The translations under genes were made by a program, and so were the position numbers. 64,000 bases of DNA from contig NZ_CP020474.1 in NCBI RefSeq assembly GCF_002080415.1, positions 496,001 to 560,000 of the forward strand, in the 5' to 3' direction. Below are positions 57,246 through 64,000 of this stretch, piece by piece. Source of the DNA: Roseovarius mucosus (GTDB lineage: Bacteria; Pseudomonadota; Alphaproteobacteria; Rhodobacterales; Rhodobacteraceae). Positions within the stretch are counted from its first letter, which is position 1; every line of letters begins with the position of its first letter. The notes below the pieces were generated by a model. It searched no databases. It was not told where the DNA came from and saw only the letters and a list, made by a program, of their open reading frames with translations.

Positions 57246-57604
57246 CCCAGAACCTTCTGAATGACGCTCAGCAGTTGCGCCTGTGAAAAGGGTTTGACCA
57301 TCCAGCCAAGGGCACCGACCGAGCGCGCCTCTTGCTTCAGCGCATCGGCCGAGTCGGTGGACAAGAAGATGACAGGGATACCCTGACTGCTGGGATGGGC
57401 GCGAAAGGCGCGGATAAAGCCCAGACCATCCAAGTTCGGCATGTTCTGATCGGTCAGAACCGCGTCAATCTTGAGCGTGGTGGCCTTTTCCAAAGCGTCC
57501 TGCCCATCGACGGCCTCAATGACATTATAGCCAGCCCCGCGCAGGGTCAGGCCAACCATTTGCCGGATAGATGGGGAATCGTCGACTGCCAAAACCGTTT
57601 TCAT
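57242..57604 (-). CDS. cheY: Single-domain response regulator CheY
   Basis: The 120-residue receiver has the acidic pair (VDDSPS), phosphoacceptor Asp52 in TDQNMPN, the switch Ser/Thr in FLSTDS and Lys104 in VKPF. It overlaps both neighbours by four bases, so it is translated with the STAS gene and cheA. It is the only CheY-type regulator in the operon and is the likely phosphate receiver for motor control or for another output. Confidence 0.95.
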   Translation of the reverse strand: MKTVLAVDDSPSIRQMVGLTLRGAGYNVIEAVDGQDALEKATTLKIDAVLTDQNMPNLDGLGFIRAFRAHPSSQGIPVIFLSTDSADALKQEARSVGALGWMVKPFSQAQLLSVIQKVLG

Positions 57605-57924
57605 GCCGCCACCTGCACAGTCTGAGCGTCCCTGATCCCGACAAGAACGCCATTCTCGACCACCAGCAAAGGCAAGAGCCCCAGCCGGTCAAACGCGGTT
57701 TCCAAAACGCTTTGCGCAGGCATGTCGACGGCAAACCGATGCGCAGCGCCCTGCGCTGTCACAAAGGCCGACACCAATACCTGAATGGTGGCGGCATCAA
57801 TGCTGACGAGTTTCTTGGTGCATAGGGTGACATCGCCCGAGATCAGGGCAGTGCTCAATTGCTTTGCAAGATCGTCTGCCGCGGCGATCTTCAAATCCCC
57901 CGTCAGAGGCAGTTTCTTGGTCAT
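57601..57924 (-). CDS. STAS-domain protein heading the che operon
   Basis: The 107-residue product resembles anti-sigma-factor antagonists (LPLTGDLKIAAADDLAKQL, then LVSIDAATIQVL). In canonical members the phosphorylated Ser sits in an IDSSG-type stretch; here it reads IDAAT, so control by Ser phosphorylation is doubtful. Similar small STAS proteins lie in other che operons. It overlaps cheY by four bases and is the first gene transcribed. Confidence 0.7.
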   Translation of the reverse strand: MTKKLPLTGDLKIAAADDLAKQLSTALISGDVTLCTKKLVSIDAATIQVLVSAFVTAQGAAHRFAVDMPAQSVLETAFDRLGLLPLLVVENGVLVGIRDAQTVQVAA

Positions 57925-58462
57925 GGGGTCTGTGGTCCGTTCTTGGGGACAGATCCGAAAGGGTCGTCAACGTGACCTTTTCAGAACTGTCGGGTTCAAC
58001 AGGTGTCTTCGCGTTCAACGGTCGCGCCTTGGCATTGTTTACAAGCGCCAAAGACCGGCTGGGCCCATCGAAAGATCAGCGTTTGTCGCGAAAGTTTGCG
58101 GCGCTATCGTACGCGCGCACCAGCGCGGCTTTGCCTTCGGCCGCGCGCAAAAATCGACCGTATAAGGGCCTAGCCCTGAAATAACCCCGCCCCGTTGGCC
58201 CACAACATACCCATCAGGATAGCTAATAGCTGTGATGTTGCGGGTCGTTCAAAGCTGTGAGGAGAGCCTCACGCCAGCCCTGCGAAGGGTGATCATCACA
58301 GGCGGGACAGACTGAAACACATCTGGGGCCAAACACCCACGGCGCATCCAGCGCCGTCCGGTCCGGGCGCGCACCAGCGAGCCAAGCGTTTCGGTGTTTC
58401 GCCTTCTTAATTTCCTCCGCACCCGCAGTCTGTTGCGGCGCGGCCAGACCAAAGGACCGACC
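57925..58462. other. Divergent promoter region of the che operon and the second MCP
   Basis: About 540 bases separate the STAS gene (minus) from the MCP (plus) with no supportable gene on either strand. Open frames here are shadows without family motifs. A short GTGAGG...CCTCAC inverted repeat (near 58257) is present. Both promoters must lie here; I could not identify a clear flagellar sigma-28 consensus. Confidence 0.5.
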
Positions 58463-60157
58463 ATGAGACTGAGTATCAAAGCCAAACTAGCCGCAACCTA
58501 CATCTTTATCTTTGCCCTGTTTGGCGCCTCGGTCGTTATGGCCCTGAGGGACCTCAGAGCCGCCGATCAGGAACTTCAGGACATCATGCGCCTGGAAGTG
58601 GCAGAACTCGGCATGATCAACGAGATGTTCGAAGCAAAATTGATGGTTCTGACTGGTGTAGCCTCTTACCTGATTGGCCTGCCCAATGCCCCCACGGGTC
58701 ATCTCGAAAAGATAAAGGCAGGCGTCGTGGCGCAGGCCTCTATCGTCGACGACAAGATCGTCGAATTGCGCGGAATGGCAAAAAGCCCCAAGCTGGTGGC
58801 CGAGTTGGAAGCCTTCGAAGATCTGCACAAACGCGCCTTTGCGATGAACACCCGCGTGATCTCGCTTGAGGCCGCAGGCAATGGCGATGCGGCCAACACG
58901 CTGTTTCACACTGACCTGATGGATATGGGTGTGGAAATTCGCGGCTCGCTGCAACAGATGCGCGAGACGCTCGTCAATAACTTGGGTGCGCGCGCCGTAG
59001 AAGCGAGCGGCGCCTATGAAACTGCCAAGTTCAATCTCATTCTGATGCTGATCCTGTCGCTGCTGGTCGGCCTCGCTGCAGCAACGGTGATCACGCTCTC
59101 CATCTCGCGGCGGGTGGCAAAGGCCGCAGATCTGGCCCATGGCATTTCCAAGGGCGATCTGCGCCATACGCTCGACGTGCGCGGTCGCGATGAGGTGTCG
59201 ACCTTGCAGGCGTCGATCAACGACATGGTTCTGCGTCTTCGCGATATCGTGTCCGATGTCACAAACTCGGTGCGCAACGTGTCATCTGGCGCGGCGCAAC
59301 TGGCGGAAACCTCGGAAGAGCTGGCGCGCGGGGCCTCTGATCAGGCTGCGGCAACAGAAGAAGCCTCGTCTGCGGTGGAACAGATGACCGCGAATATCAA
59401 GCAAAGCGCCGAGAATTCGCAAACGACCGAAGGCATCGCAATCAAATCCGCCGCGGATGCGCGCACAAGTGGCCGCGCCGTGGCTGACGCTGTCAGTGCA
59501 ATGCAGACGATTGCGGATCGCATCATGATCGTTCAGGAAATTGCGCGGCAAACCGATCTCTTGGCGCTCAACGCCGCCGTCGAGGCCGCCCGTGCCGGGG
59601 AACATGGCCGAGGCTTCGCCGTTGTGGCCGCAGAGGTGCGCAAGCTGGCCGAACGCAGCCAAACCGCCGCAGCCGAGATTTCGTCCCTCTCCGCCACCAC
59701 CGTAAGCACGGCTGTTGGGGCCGGGACGATGTTGGCGGAATTGGTGCCCAATATCGAGCGCACCTCGGGCCTGGTCACGGAAATCAGCGATGCCTCGCGC
59801 GAACTTTCGAGCGGTTCGTCGCAAATTGCTCTGTCAATCCAGCAGCTTGACCTTGTGACCCAAACCAACAACGCAGCCTCAGAGGAACTGTCAAGCAGCG
59901 CAACCCAGCTTGCCAGCCTCGCTGATGAGCTGACGGTCGCCATGGGCTTCTTCAAGGTCGTGGAACAGCCCGTCAGCGAGATCAGACGCGAGACCCGCAG
60001 CACTGCGACCAACTCGGTCATCCCGCTCAAGCGTGGCAAGGCCACCTCTACGGCGAAACCCACCAAAGCCACGAAATCAGAGGGCGGTTTCGAATTCGAT
60101 CTGGGTTCTATGGGCGATGATCTTGACGCGCGGTTTGCCCGCAAGGAAAGCGCCTGA
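58463..60157 (+). CDS. Second methyl-accepting chemotaxis protein
   Basis: The start is the ATG at 58463, preceded by AAGGA; the frame runs 23 codons further upstream without a helix. The 564-residue receptor has transmembrane helices at about 8-28 and 190-213 with a helical periplasmic domain between, then HAMP and signalling domains. The tip [21 protein letters not shown] is identical to that of the MCP at 53-55 kb, and the C-terminal tails are shared ([13 protein letters not shown]). They are paralogues; the sensor domains differ more, so the ligands may differ. It is transcribed away from the che operon. Confidence 0.92.
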   Translation: MRLSIKAKLAATYIFIFALFGASVVMALRDLRAADQELQDIMRLEVAELGMINEMFEAKLMVLTGVASYLIGLPNAPTGHLEKIKAGVVAQASIVDDKIVELRGMAKSPKLVAELEAFEDLHKRAFAMNTRVISLEAAGNGDAANTLFHTDLMDMGVEIRGSLQQMRETLVNNLGARAVEASGAYETAKFNLILMLILSLLVGLAAATVITLSISRRVAKAADLAHGISKGDLRHTLDVRGRDEVSTLQASINDMVLRLRDIVSDVTNSVRNVSSGAAQLAETSEELARGASDQAAATEEASSAVEQMTANIKQSAENSQTTEGIAIKSAADARTSGRAVADAVSAMQTIADRIMIVQEIARQTDLLALNAAVEAARAGEHGRGFAVVAAEVRKLAERSQTAAAEISSLSATTVSTAVGAGTMLAELVPNIERTSGLVTEISDASRELSSGSSQIALSIQQLDLVTQTNNAASEELSSSATQLASLADELTVAMGFFKVVEQPVSEIRRETRSTATNSVIPLKRGKATSTAKPTKATKSEGGFEFDLGSMGDDLDARFARKESA

Positions 60158-60164
60158 GCACTGG

Positions 60165-60198
60165 CTTGGGGCAGGTTGGGAAACCCACCTGCCCCAAG
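60165..60198. terminator. Hairpin terminator between the second MCP and the carboxynorspermidine operon
   Basis: CTTGGGGCAGGTTGGG (60165-60180) pairs with CCCACCTGCCCCAAG (60184-60198) with one bulged T and a three-base loop, between two convergent genes. Only a short T run follows, so it may be a pause or roadblock structure rather than a strong terminator. Confidence 0.7.
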
Positions 60199-60206
60199 GT
60201 TTCAGA

Positions 60207-61445
60207 CTATTCGTTCCAAGCCTTGTCGACGCCGTTGATCTGCACCCGCGTCGGCAGGCCCAAACGATCCAGCACCGGGAAATAGGGCTTGGGGTCTAGC
60301 TCTTCGACATTGCGCATCGCGCCCACGTCCCAGTCCCCTTGCGCGATCAGGATTGCCGCCGCGACCGGCGGCACCCCGGCGGTATAGGAAATCCCTTGGC
60401 TGCCAACCTCTTCGAACGCGTCCTTGTGATCGGCCACGTTGTAGACAAAGACCTCAACCGGCGCGCCATCCTTGGTGCCTTTGACCAGATCCCCGATACA
60501 GGTCTTGCCGGTATAGTTCGGGGCCAATGAGGCCGGATCAGGCAACACGGCCTTGACCACCTTGAGCGGCACCACCTCTAGCCCTTCGGCGGTCTTTACC
60601 GGATGCTCCGACAGCAAACCAAGGTTCTTCAACACGGTGAAGACATTGATGTAATGCTCGCCAAAGCCCATCCAGAACCGCACATCAGCCTCTGGATAAT
60701 TGGCCGCCAGCGAATGCACCTCGTCATGGCCCGACAGATAGGCGCGGCAGGTGCCAACCACGGGCAAATCCCAATCGCGCCCAACCTCGAACATGCTGTT
60801 CTCTTGCCATGCGCCGCCTTGCCAAGAATAGACCGTGCCGGTGAACTCTCGGAAATTGATCTCGGGATCGAAATTGGTCGCGAAATAGCGCCCGTGCGAG
60901 CCTGCGTTGATATCCACGATGTCGATGGACGTCACCTTGTCCATGTACTCATCTGCCGCAAACCGGGCAAAGGCGTTGACAACGCCGGGATCAAAGCCGA
61001 TCCCCAGAATGGCGGTCACGCCGTTTTGCGCGCAAAGATCGCGCTTCTTCCACTCGTAATTGCCATACCAAGGGGGCGTTTCGCAGATCTTGGCGGGGTC
61101 TTCGTGAATGGCCGTGTCGATATAGGCGGCGCCTGTTTCGAGACAGGCATCGAGCACCGACATATTCACAAAAGGCGAGCCGACGTTGATCACGATCTCT
61201 GCCCCGGTTTGACGGATCAACGCGGCCACGGCGGCGCTGTCCATGGCATCAATCGCATGGCTGGCAAACGTGCCCGGCACCTTCATCGCCGATTTGTCGT
61301 GAACCGAGGCGATGATCGCGTCGCATTTGGCCTGCGTCCGCGAGGCGATGTGCAGATCGCCCAGAATATCGTTGTTCTGGGCGCATTTATGGGCGACGAC
61401 CTGAGCCACGCCACCAGCACCGATGATGAGCACGTTACGTTTCAC
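60207..61445 (-). CDS. Carboxynorspermidine/carboxyspermidine dehydrogenase
   Basis: It belongs to the saccharopine dehydrogenase family and makes carboxy(nor)spermidine from aspartate semialdehyde and a diamine using NADPH. The 412 residues open with VLIIGAGGVAQVVAHKCA (Rossmann motif) and include INVGSPFVNMSVLDACLETGAAYIDTA. The start is a GTG at 61445 with AGGAG upstream. It follows the decarboxylase gene nspC by 72 bases, giving the two-step alternative route to spermidine that is common in alphaproteobacteria. Confidence 0.88.
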   Translation of the reverse strand: MKRNVLIIGAGGVAQVVAHKCAQNNDILGDLHIASRTQAKCDAIIASVHDKSAMKVPGTFASHAIDAMDSAAVAALIRQTGAEIVINVGSPFVNMSVLDACLETGAAYIDTAIHEDPAKICETPPWYGNYEWKKRDLCAQNGVTAILGIGFDPGVVNAFARFAADEYMDKVTSIDIVDINAGSHGRYFATNFDPEINFREFTGTVYSWQGGAWQENSMFEVGRDWDLPVVGTCRAYLSGHDEVHSLAANYPEADVRFWMGFGEHYINVFTVLKNLGLLSEHPVKTAEGLEVVPLKVVKAVLPDPASLAPNYTGKTCIGDLVKGTKDGAPVEVFVYNVADHKDAFEEVGSQGISYTAGVPPVAAAILIAQGDWDVGAMRNVEELDPKPYFPVLDRLGLPTRVQINGVDKAWNE

Positions 61446-61517
61446 TTCTGCTGTCTCCTTTTCTTGCAGGACAGGGGAAGGAGGGCGTTCAGCCCCGGAA
61501 AAAAGAGCGAGTAGTCC

Positions 61518-62612
61518 TCATGAGAGCGAGGCGGCAAAGTCCTCGAAGGTAAAGCTGCGGATCACGTCGATGCGCCCATCGGCGCGCCGGATGGCAATGG
61601 CGGGCATATTCACGCCATTGAACCAGTTTTTCTTGACCATCGTGTAACCGGCGGCATCACCGATTGAAATCCGATCACCGATGCTCAGCGGCGCAGCAAA
61701 GCGCGCCTCGCCGAAGATATCCCCGGCAAGGCAGGATTTGCCGCAGATCTGATAGGTATGCGCGCCGTCTTGTGGCAGCTTTGCGCTTTCGCGGTAGATC
61801 AGAAGGTCCAGCATATGCGCCTCGGTGCTGGAATCGACGATGGCCAGATCCTTGCCATTGTCGAGCAGGTCAAGCACCGTCACCTCAAGCGTGGTCGTGC
61901 CGGTGATGGCCGCCTCGCCCGGTTCCAGATAGACCTGCACGTCGAACTTCTCGGCAAACTGCTTGAGCCGCGCAGCCAATTCCTCGAGCGGATAATCGTC
62001 GCCGGTGAAATGAATCCCGCCCCCAAGCGAGACCCATTGCAACCGCTCCAACACCGGCCCAAATTCGTCTTCAATGCGGGTTAGCTGCTGGTCGAAAAGA
62101 TCAAAATCGCGGTTCTCGCAATTGTAATGGATCATGACGCCGGAAATCCGGTCGATCACCCCAAGGATCTTGTTCACTTCCCATTCGCCCAAGCGCGAAA
62201 AGGGCCGCGCAGGATCGGCGAGATCAAAACTCGATGTCGAAAAGCGGGGGTTGAGGCGCAGACCCCGTTCAATTCCCGCCGATTGGCTATCATAGCGTTG
62301 CAGCTGCCCGACGGTGTTGAAGATGATCTTATCCGCGTAGGATACCGCCTCTTCAATCTCGGCATCGGACCAGGCCACCGAATAGGCATGGGTTTCCTGA
62401 CCGAATTTCTCACGCCCCAGACGCAATTCGAACAGCGACGATGACGTGGTGCCATCCATATAGGGCTTCATCGTTGGAAAGGCCGACCACGTGGCAAAAC
62501 ATTTCAGCGCCAAAAGCGCCTTGGCCCCCGAGAGCGCACGCAGGCGCTCGATCTTGCGCATGTTCTGCAACAGGCGGTCTTCGTCGATCAGGTAATAGGG
62601 TGTCGGAATCAT
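61518..62612 (-). CDS. nspC: Carboxynorspermidine decarboxylase
   Basis: A PLP enzyme of the alanine-racemase-fold decarboxylase group that releases CO2 from carboxy(nor)spermidine. From the ATG at 62612 (GGGGGG upstream) it has 364 residues; the much longer frame has no similarity upstream. The PLP lysine is Lys37 in LLALKCFA; GGGIHFTGDDYP and YLEPGEAAITG bind PLP phosphate and substrate, and ICGKSCLAGDIFGE carries the active-site Cys and Asp. It is the first gene of the operon with the dehydrogenase and diverges from lexA. Confidence 0.9.
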   Translation of the reverse strand: MIPTPYYLIDEDRLLQNMRKIERLRALSGAKALLALKCFATWSAFPTMKPYMDGTTSSSLFELRLGREKFGQETHAYSVAWSDAEIEEAVSYADKIIFNTVGQLQRYDSQSAGIERGLRLNPRFSTSSFDLADPARPFSRLGEWEVNKILGVIDRISGVMIHYNCENRDFDLFDQQLTRIEDEFGPVLERLQWVSLGGGIHFTGDDYPLEELAARLKQFAEKFDVQVYLEPGEAAITGTTTLEVTVLDLLDNGKDLAIVDSSTEAHMLDLLIYRESAKLPQDGAHTYQICGKSCLAGDIFGEARFAAPLSIGDRISIGDAAGYTMVKKNWFNGVNMPAIAIRRADGRIDVIRSFTFEDFAASLS

Positions 62613-62723
62613 CTGGCCCCCCTTTGCTGTCACAGGGTCATACGGTTTGGCGCAGCGCATATCCCCCCCGCACCCGCGATGCAATGGCGCAGGTACAGCA
62701 TCCACCAAGATCCGCCACACTGA

Positions 62724-62752
62724 TTGACACAAAACGGGAACATGTGTAGAAC
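62724..62752 (+). promoter_or_regulatory. lexA promoter with alphaproteobacterial SOS box
   Basis: GAAC (62738-62741) and GAAC (62749-62752) are separated by exactly seven bases, which on the other strand is GTTC-N7-GTTC, the LexA operator of alphaproteobacteria. A perfect -35 element TTGACA (62724-62729) with a 17-base spacer puts TAGAAC (62747-62752) at -10, so LexA would block its own promoter. The lexA ATG follows 32 bases downstream. The nspC operon starts 111 bases away on the other strand and may share the region. Confidence 0.85.
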
Positions 62753-62784
62753 AAAACAAACTGACCCGTAAGAGGACGCGGCCC

Positions 62785-63486
62785 ATGCTGACCAAGAAAC
62801 AACTCGATTTGCTGGAGTTTATCCAAAAGCGTGTGCAGCGGGACGGGGTTCCGCCCAGCTTTGACGAAATGAAAGAAGCGCTTGATCTGCGCTCGAAATC
62901 CGGCATTCACCGCTTGATCACAGCGTTGGAGGAACGCGGGTTCATCCGGCGTCTGGCACATCGCGCGCGGGCCCTTGAAATTGTGCGCCTGCCTGAAAGC
63001 TTGGGCGGCGAAGCCCGGCACAGCTTTTCGCCCCGCGTCATTGACGGTGATCTGTCCGATGCCCCCCGCCCCGCCAATGCCCAACCGGTCGAGGTGGCGC
63101 ATGCCTTTGAGGTGCCTCTGATGGGGCGCATCGCCGCCGGTGTCCCGATCGAGGCGATTGCCCATGTGCAGCACAATGTTTCCGTTCCCAGCAACATGAT
63201 CCGGGGTGCCGCCAATCACTATGCGCTTGAGGTGCGTGGCGACTCGATGATCGAGGCCGGGATCAACGATGGCGATGTGGTGATCATTCGTGAAACATCG
63301 GTTGCGGATAATGGCGATATCGTTGTGGCCCTGATCGAGGATCAAGAGGCGACGCTCAAACGCTTTTATCGGCGCGGCAATGCTATCGCCCTTGAGGCGG
63401 CCAATCCCGCCTATGAAACGCGCCTTTTCCCAGAGGATCAGGTTCGGGTTCAGGGGCGGTTGGTCGGGTTGATCCGCAGCTACTGA
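62785..63486 (+). CDS. lexA: SOS repressor LexA
   Basis: The 233-residue repressor has the winged helix ([24 protein letters not shown]), the self-cleavage site Ala118-Gly119 in RIAAGVP, and the Ser-Lys dyad Ser154 (GDSMIEAGI) and Lys192 (EATLKRF). It controls the DNA damage response and is cleaved when RecA filaments form. The SOS box upstream shows self-regulation. It is convergent with comEC, overlapping by seven bases, as in other Rhodobacterales. Confidence 0.96.
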   Translation: MLTKKQLDLLEFIQKRVQRDGVPPSFDEMKEALDLRSKSGIHRLITALEERGFIRRLAHRARALEIVRLPESLGGEARHSFSPRVIDGDLSDAPRPANAQPVEVAHAFEVPLMGRIAAGVPIEAIAHVQHNVSVPSNMIRGAANHYALEVRGDSMIEAGINDGDVVIIRETSVADNGDIVVALIEDQEATLKRFYRRGNAIALEAANPAYETRLFPEDQVRVQGRLVGLIRSY

Positions 63487-64000
63487 GAATTCCAGAGGCG
63501 CACACCGTTGGTGTCGCGCGCACTGACAAGCCGCGGTCCCGCCTTATCGAGGTGAAGCGCGAGCGATCCCGTTTTGCGCAGCGTCTCGGGCGTGACAATC
63601 TGACAATCACGGTGTTGCGCCGGGGGCGGATCTGGCGTGGCGCTCATCACGACCAGCATGACCCCGTCGCAAAAATCCGGCATATCGGCAGCCGCCTTGC
63701 CTGCCATCACCCGCACACCATGGGCCAAGGCCAGATCCTCGGACCAGCGGGCAAAAGCCACCTCACGGCTGGCATCATCGCCGTCATTCTCAAGCCAGTT
63801 GTCAGCCACGAACCCACCGCCCGTGGGTTTGTTGAGCGCGCGCCCCGCCTCGGTCATGATCCCGATCAGCCCCCCCGTATCCGACACGATCATCACAGGC
63901 CGGTCCGCCGCCCCCCAGAGCGCAACGGCGACCATCACCGGCAAGACCCCCAAAATCCGCCCCCGCCCCTGCCAGAGCACGATAAAGAGCGCCCCAAGCG
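63480..64000 (-). CDS. comEC: ComEC/Rec2-family DNA uptake protein, C-terminal part (cut by window edge)
   Basis: The visible ~173 residues are the end of a ComEC/Rec2 DNA-uptake channel: a hydrophobic stretch ([16 protein letters not shown]) and the start of the C-terminal competence domain ([16 protein letters not shown]). The frame stays open to the window end, so the channel domain lies outside. The tail-to-tail overlap with lexA is typical of the order. The remaining length cannot be judged. Confidence 0.8.
   Translation of the reverse strand, partial: LGALFIVLWQGRGRILGVLPVMVAVALWGAADRPVMIVSDTGGLIGIMTEAGRALNKPTGGGFVADNWLENDGDDASREVAFARWSEDLALAHGVRVMAGKAAADMPDFCDGVMLVVMSATPDPPPAQHRDCQIVTPETLRKTGSLALHLDKAGPRLVSARDTNGVRLWNSQ

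Overview
The window reads as chromosomal DNA of an alphaproteobacterium of the Rhodobacterales (Roseobacter-type). This rests on gene content and order: hfq-hflX beside trkA-trkH, lexA convergent with comEC, birA-coaX-rnj, argD-argF, carboxynorspermidine genes, a compact cheY-cheA-cheW-mcp-cheW-cheR-cheB operon, and an SOS box of the alphaproteobacterial GTTC-N7-GTTC type. Most genes are G+C-rich, with clear islands of lower G+C. A species cannot be named from the sequence alone.

Layout. (1) 1-6.1 kb is accessory: transposase remnants of the IS110, IS3 and IS6 families, then a 1330-residue Calx-beta/RTX type I-secreted protein with an almost identical 696-bp internal duplication, then a small IS66 remnant. 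(2) 6.2-26.6 kb is a surface-glycan locus. It has ManC, Gmd and Fcl (GDP-mannose to GDP-L-fucose), a CMP-sugar synthetase with a 2-hydroxyacid dehydrogenase and a GT2 enzyme, an SDR and a lactonase. It also has two sulfotransferases, an FkbM methyltransferase, a degenerate FkbM-coiled-coil protein, a WcbI-like enzyme, a separate DUF115 protein and a 1565-residue DUF115-GT-DUF115-GT fusion. No flippase, polymerase or ABC exporter is present. (3) 26.8-47 kb is mostly core: hflX, hfq, trkH, trkA, DUF2478, rnj, coaX, birA, gnd, argF, argD, MFS and EamA transporters, a fatty-acid-hydroxylase-type protein, a phytoene-synthase-like protein lacking its aspartates, cimA and cysS. (4) 47.3-48.8 kb is an MttB-family methyltransferase. 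(5) 49-60.2 kb is chemotaxis: a nine-gene minus-strand operon opened by a STAS protein and closed by an unknown 570-residue helical protein, plus a divergent second MCP. (6) 60.2-64 kb holds carboxynorspermidine dehydrogenase and decarboxylase, LexA with a clear SOS operator, and the C-terminus of ComEC.

The part most likely to hold undescribed biology is the glycan locus. DUF115 modules fused to glycosyltransferases lie beside a CMP-sugar synthetase, which recalls Maf-type protein glycosylation rather than a standard capsule system. The second candidate is the 570-residue protein ending the che operon; its extreme C-terminus resembles the CheY-binding tail of CheZ.
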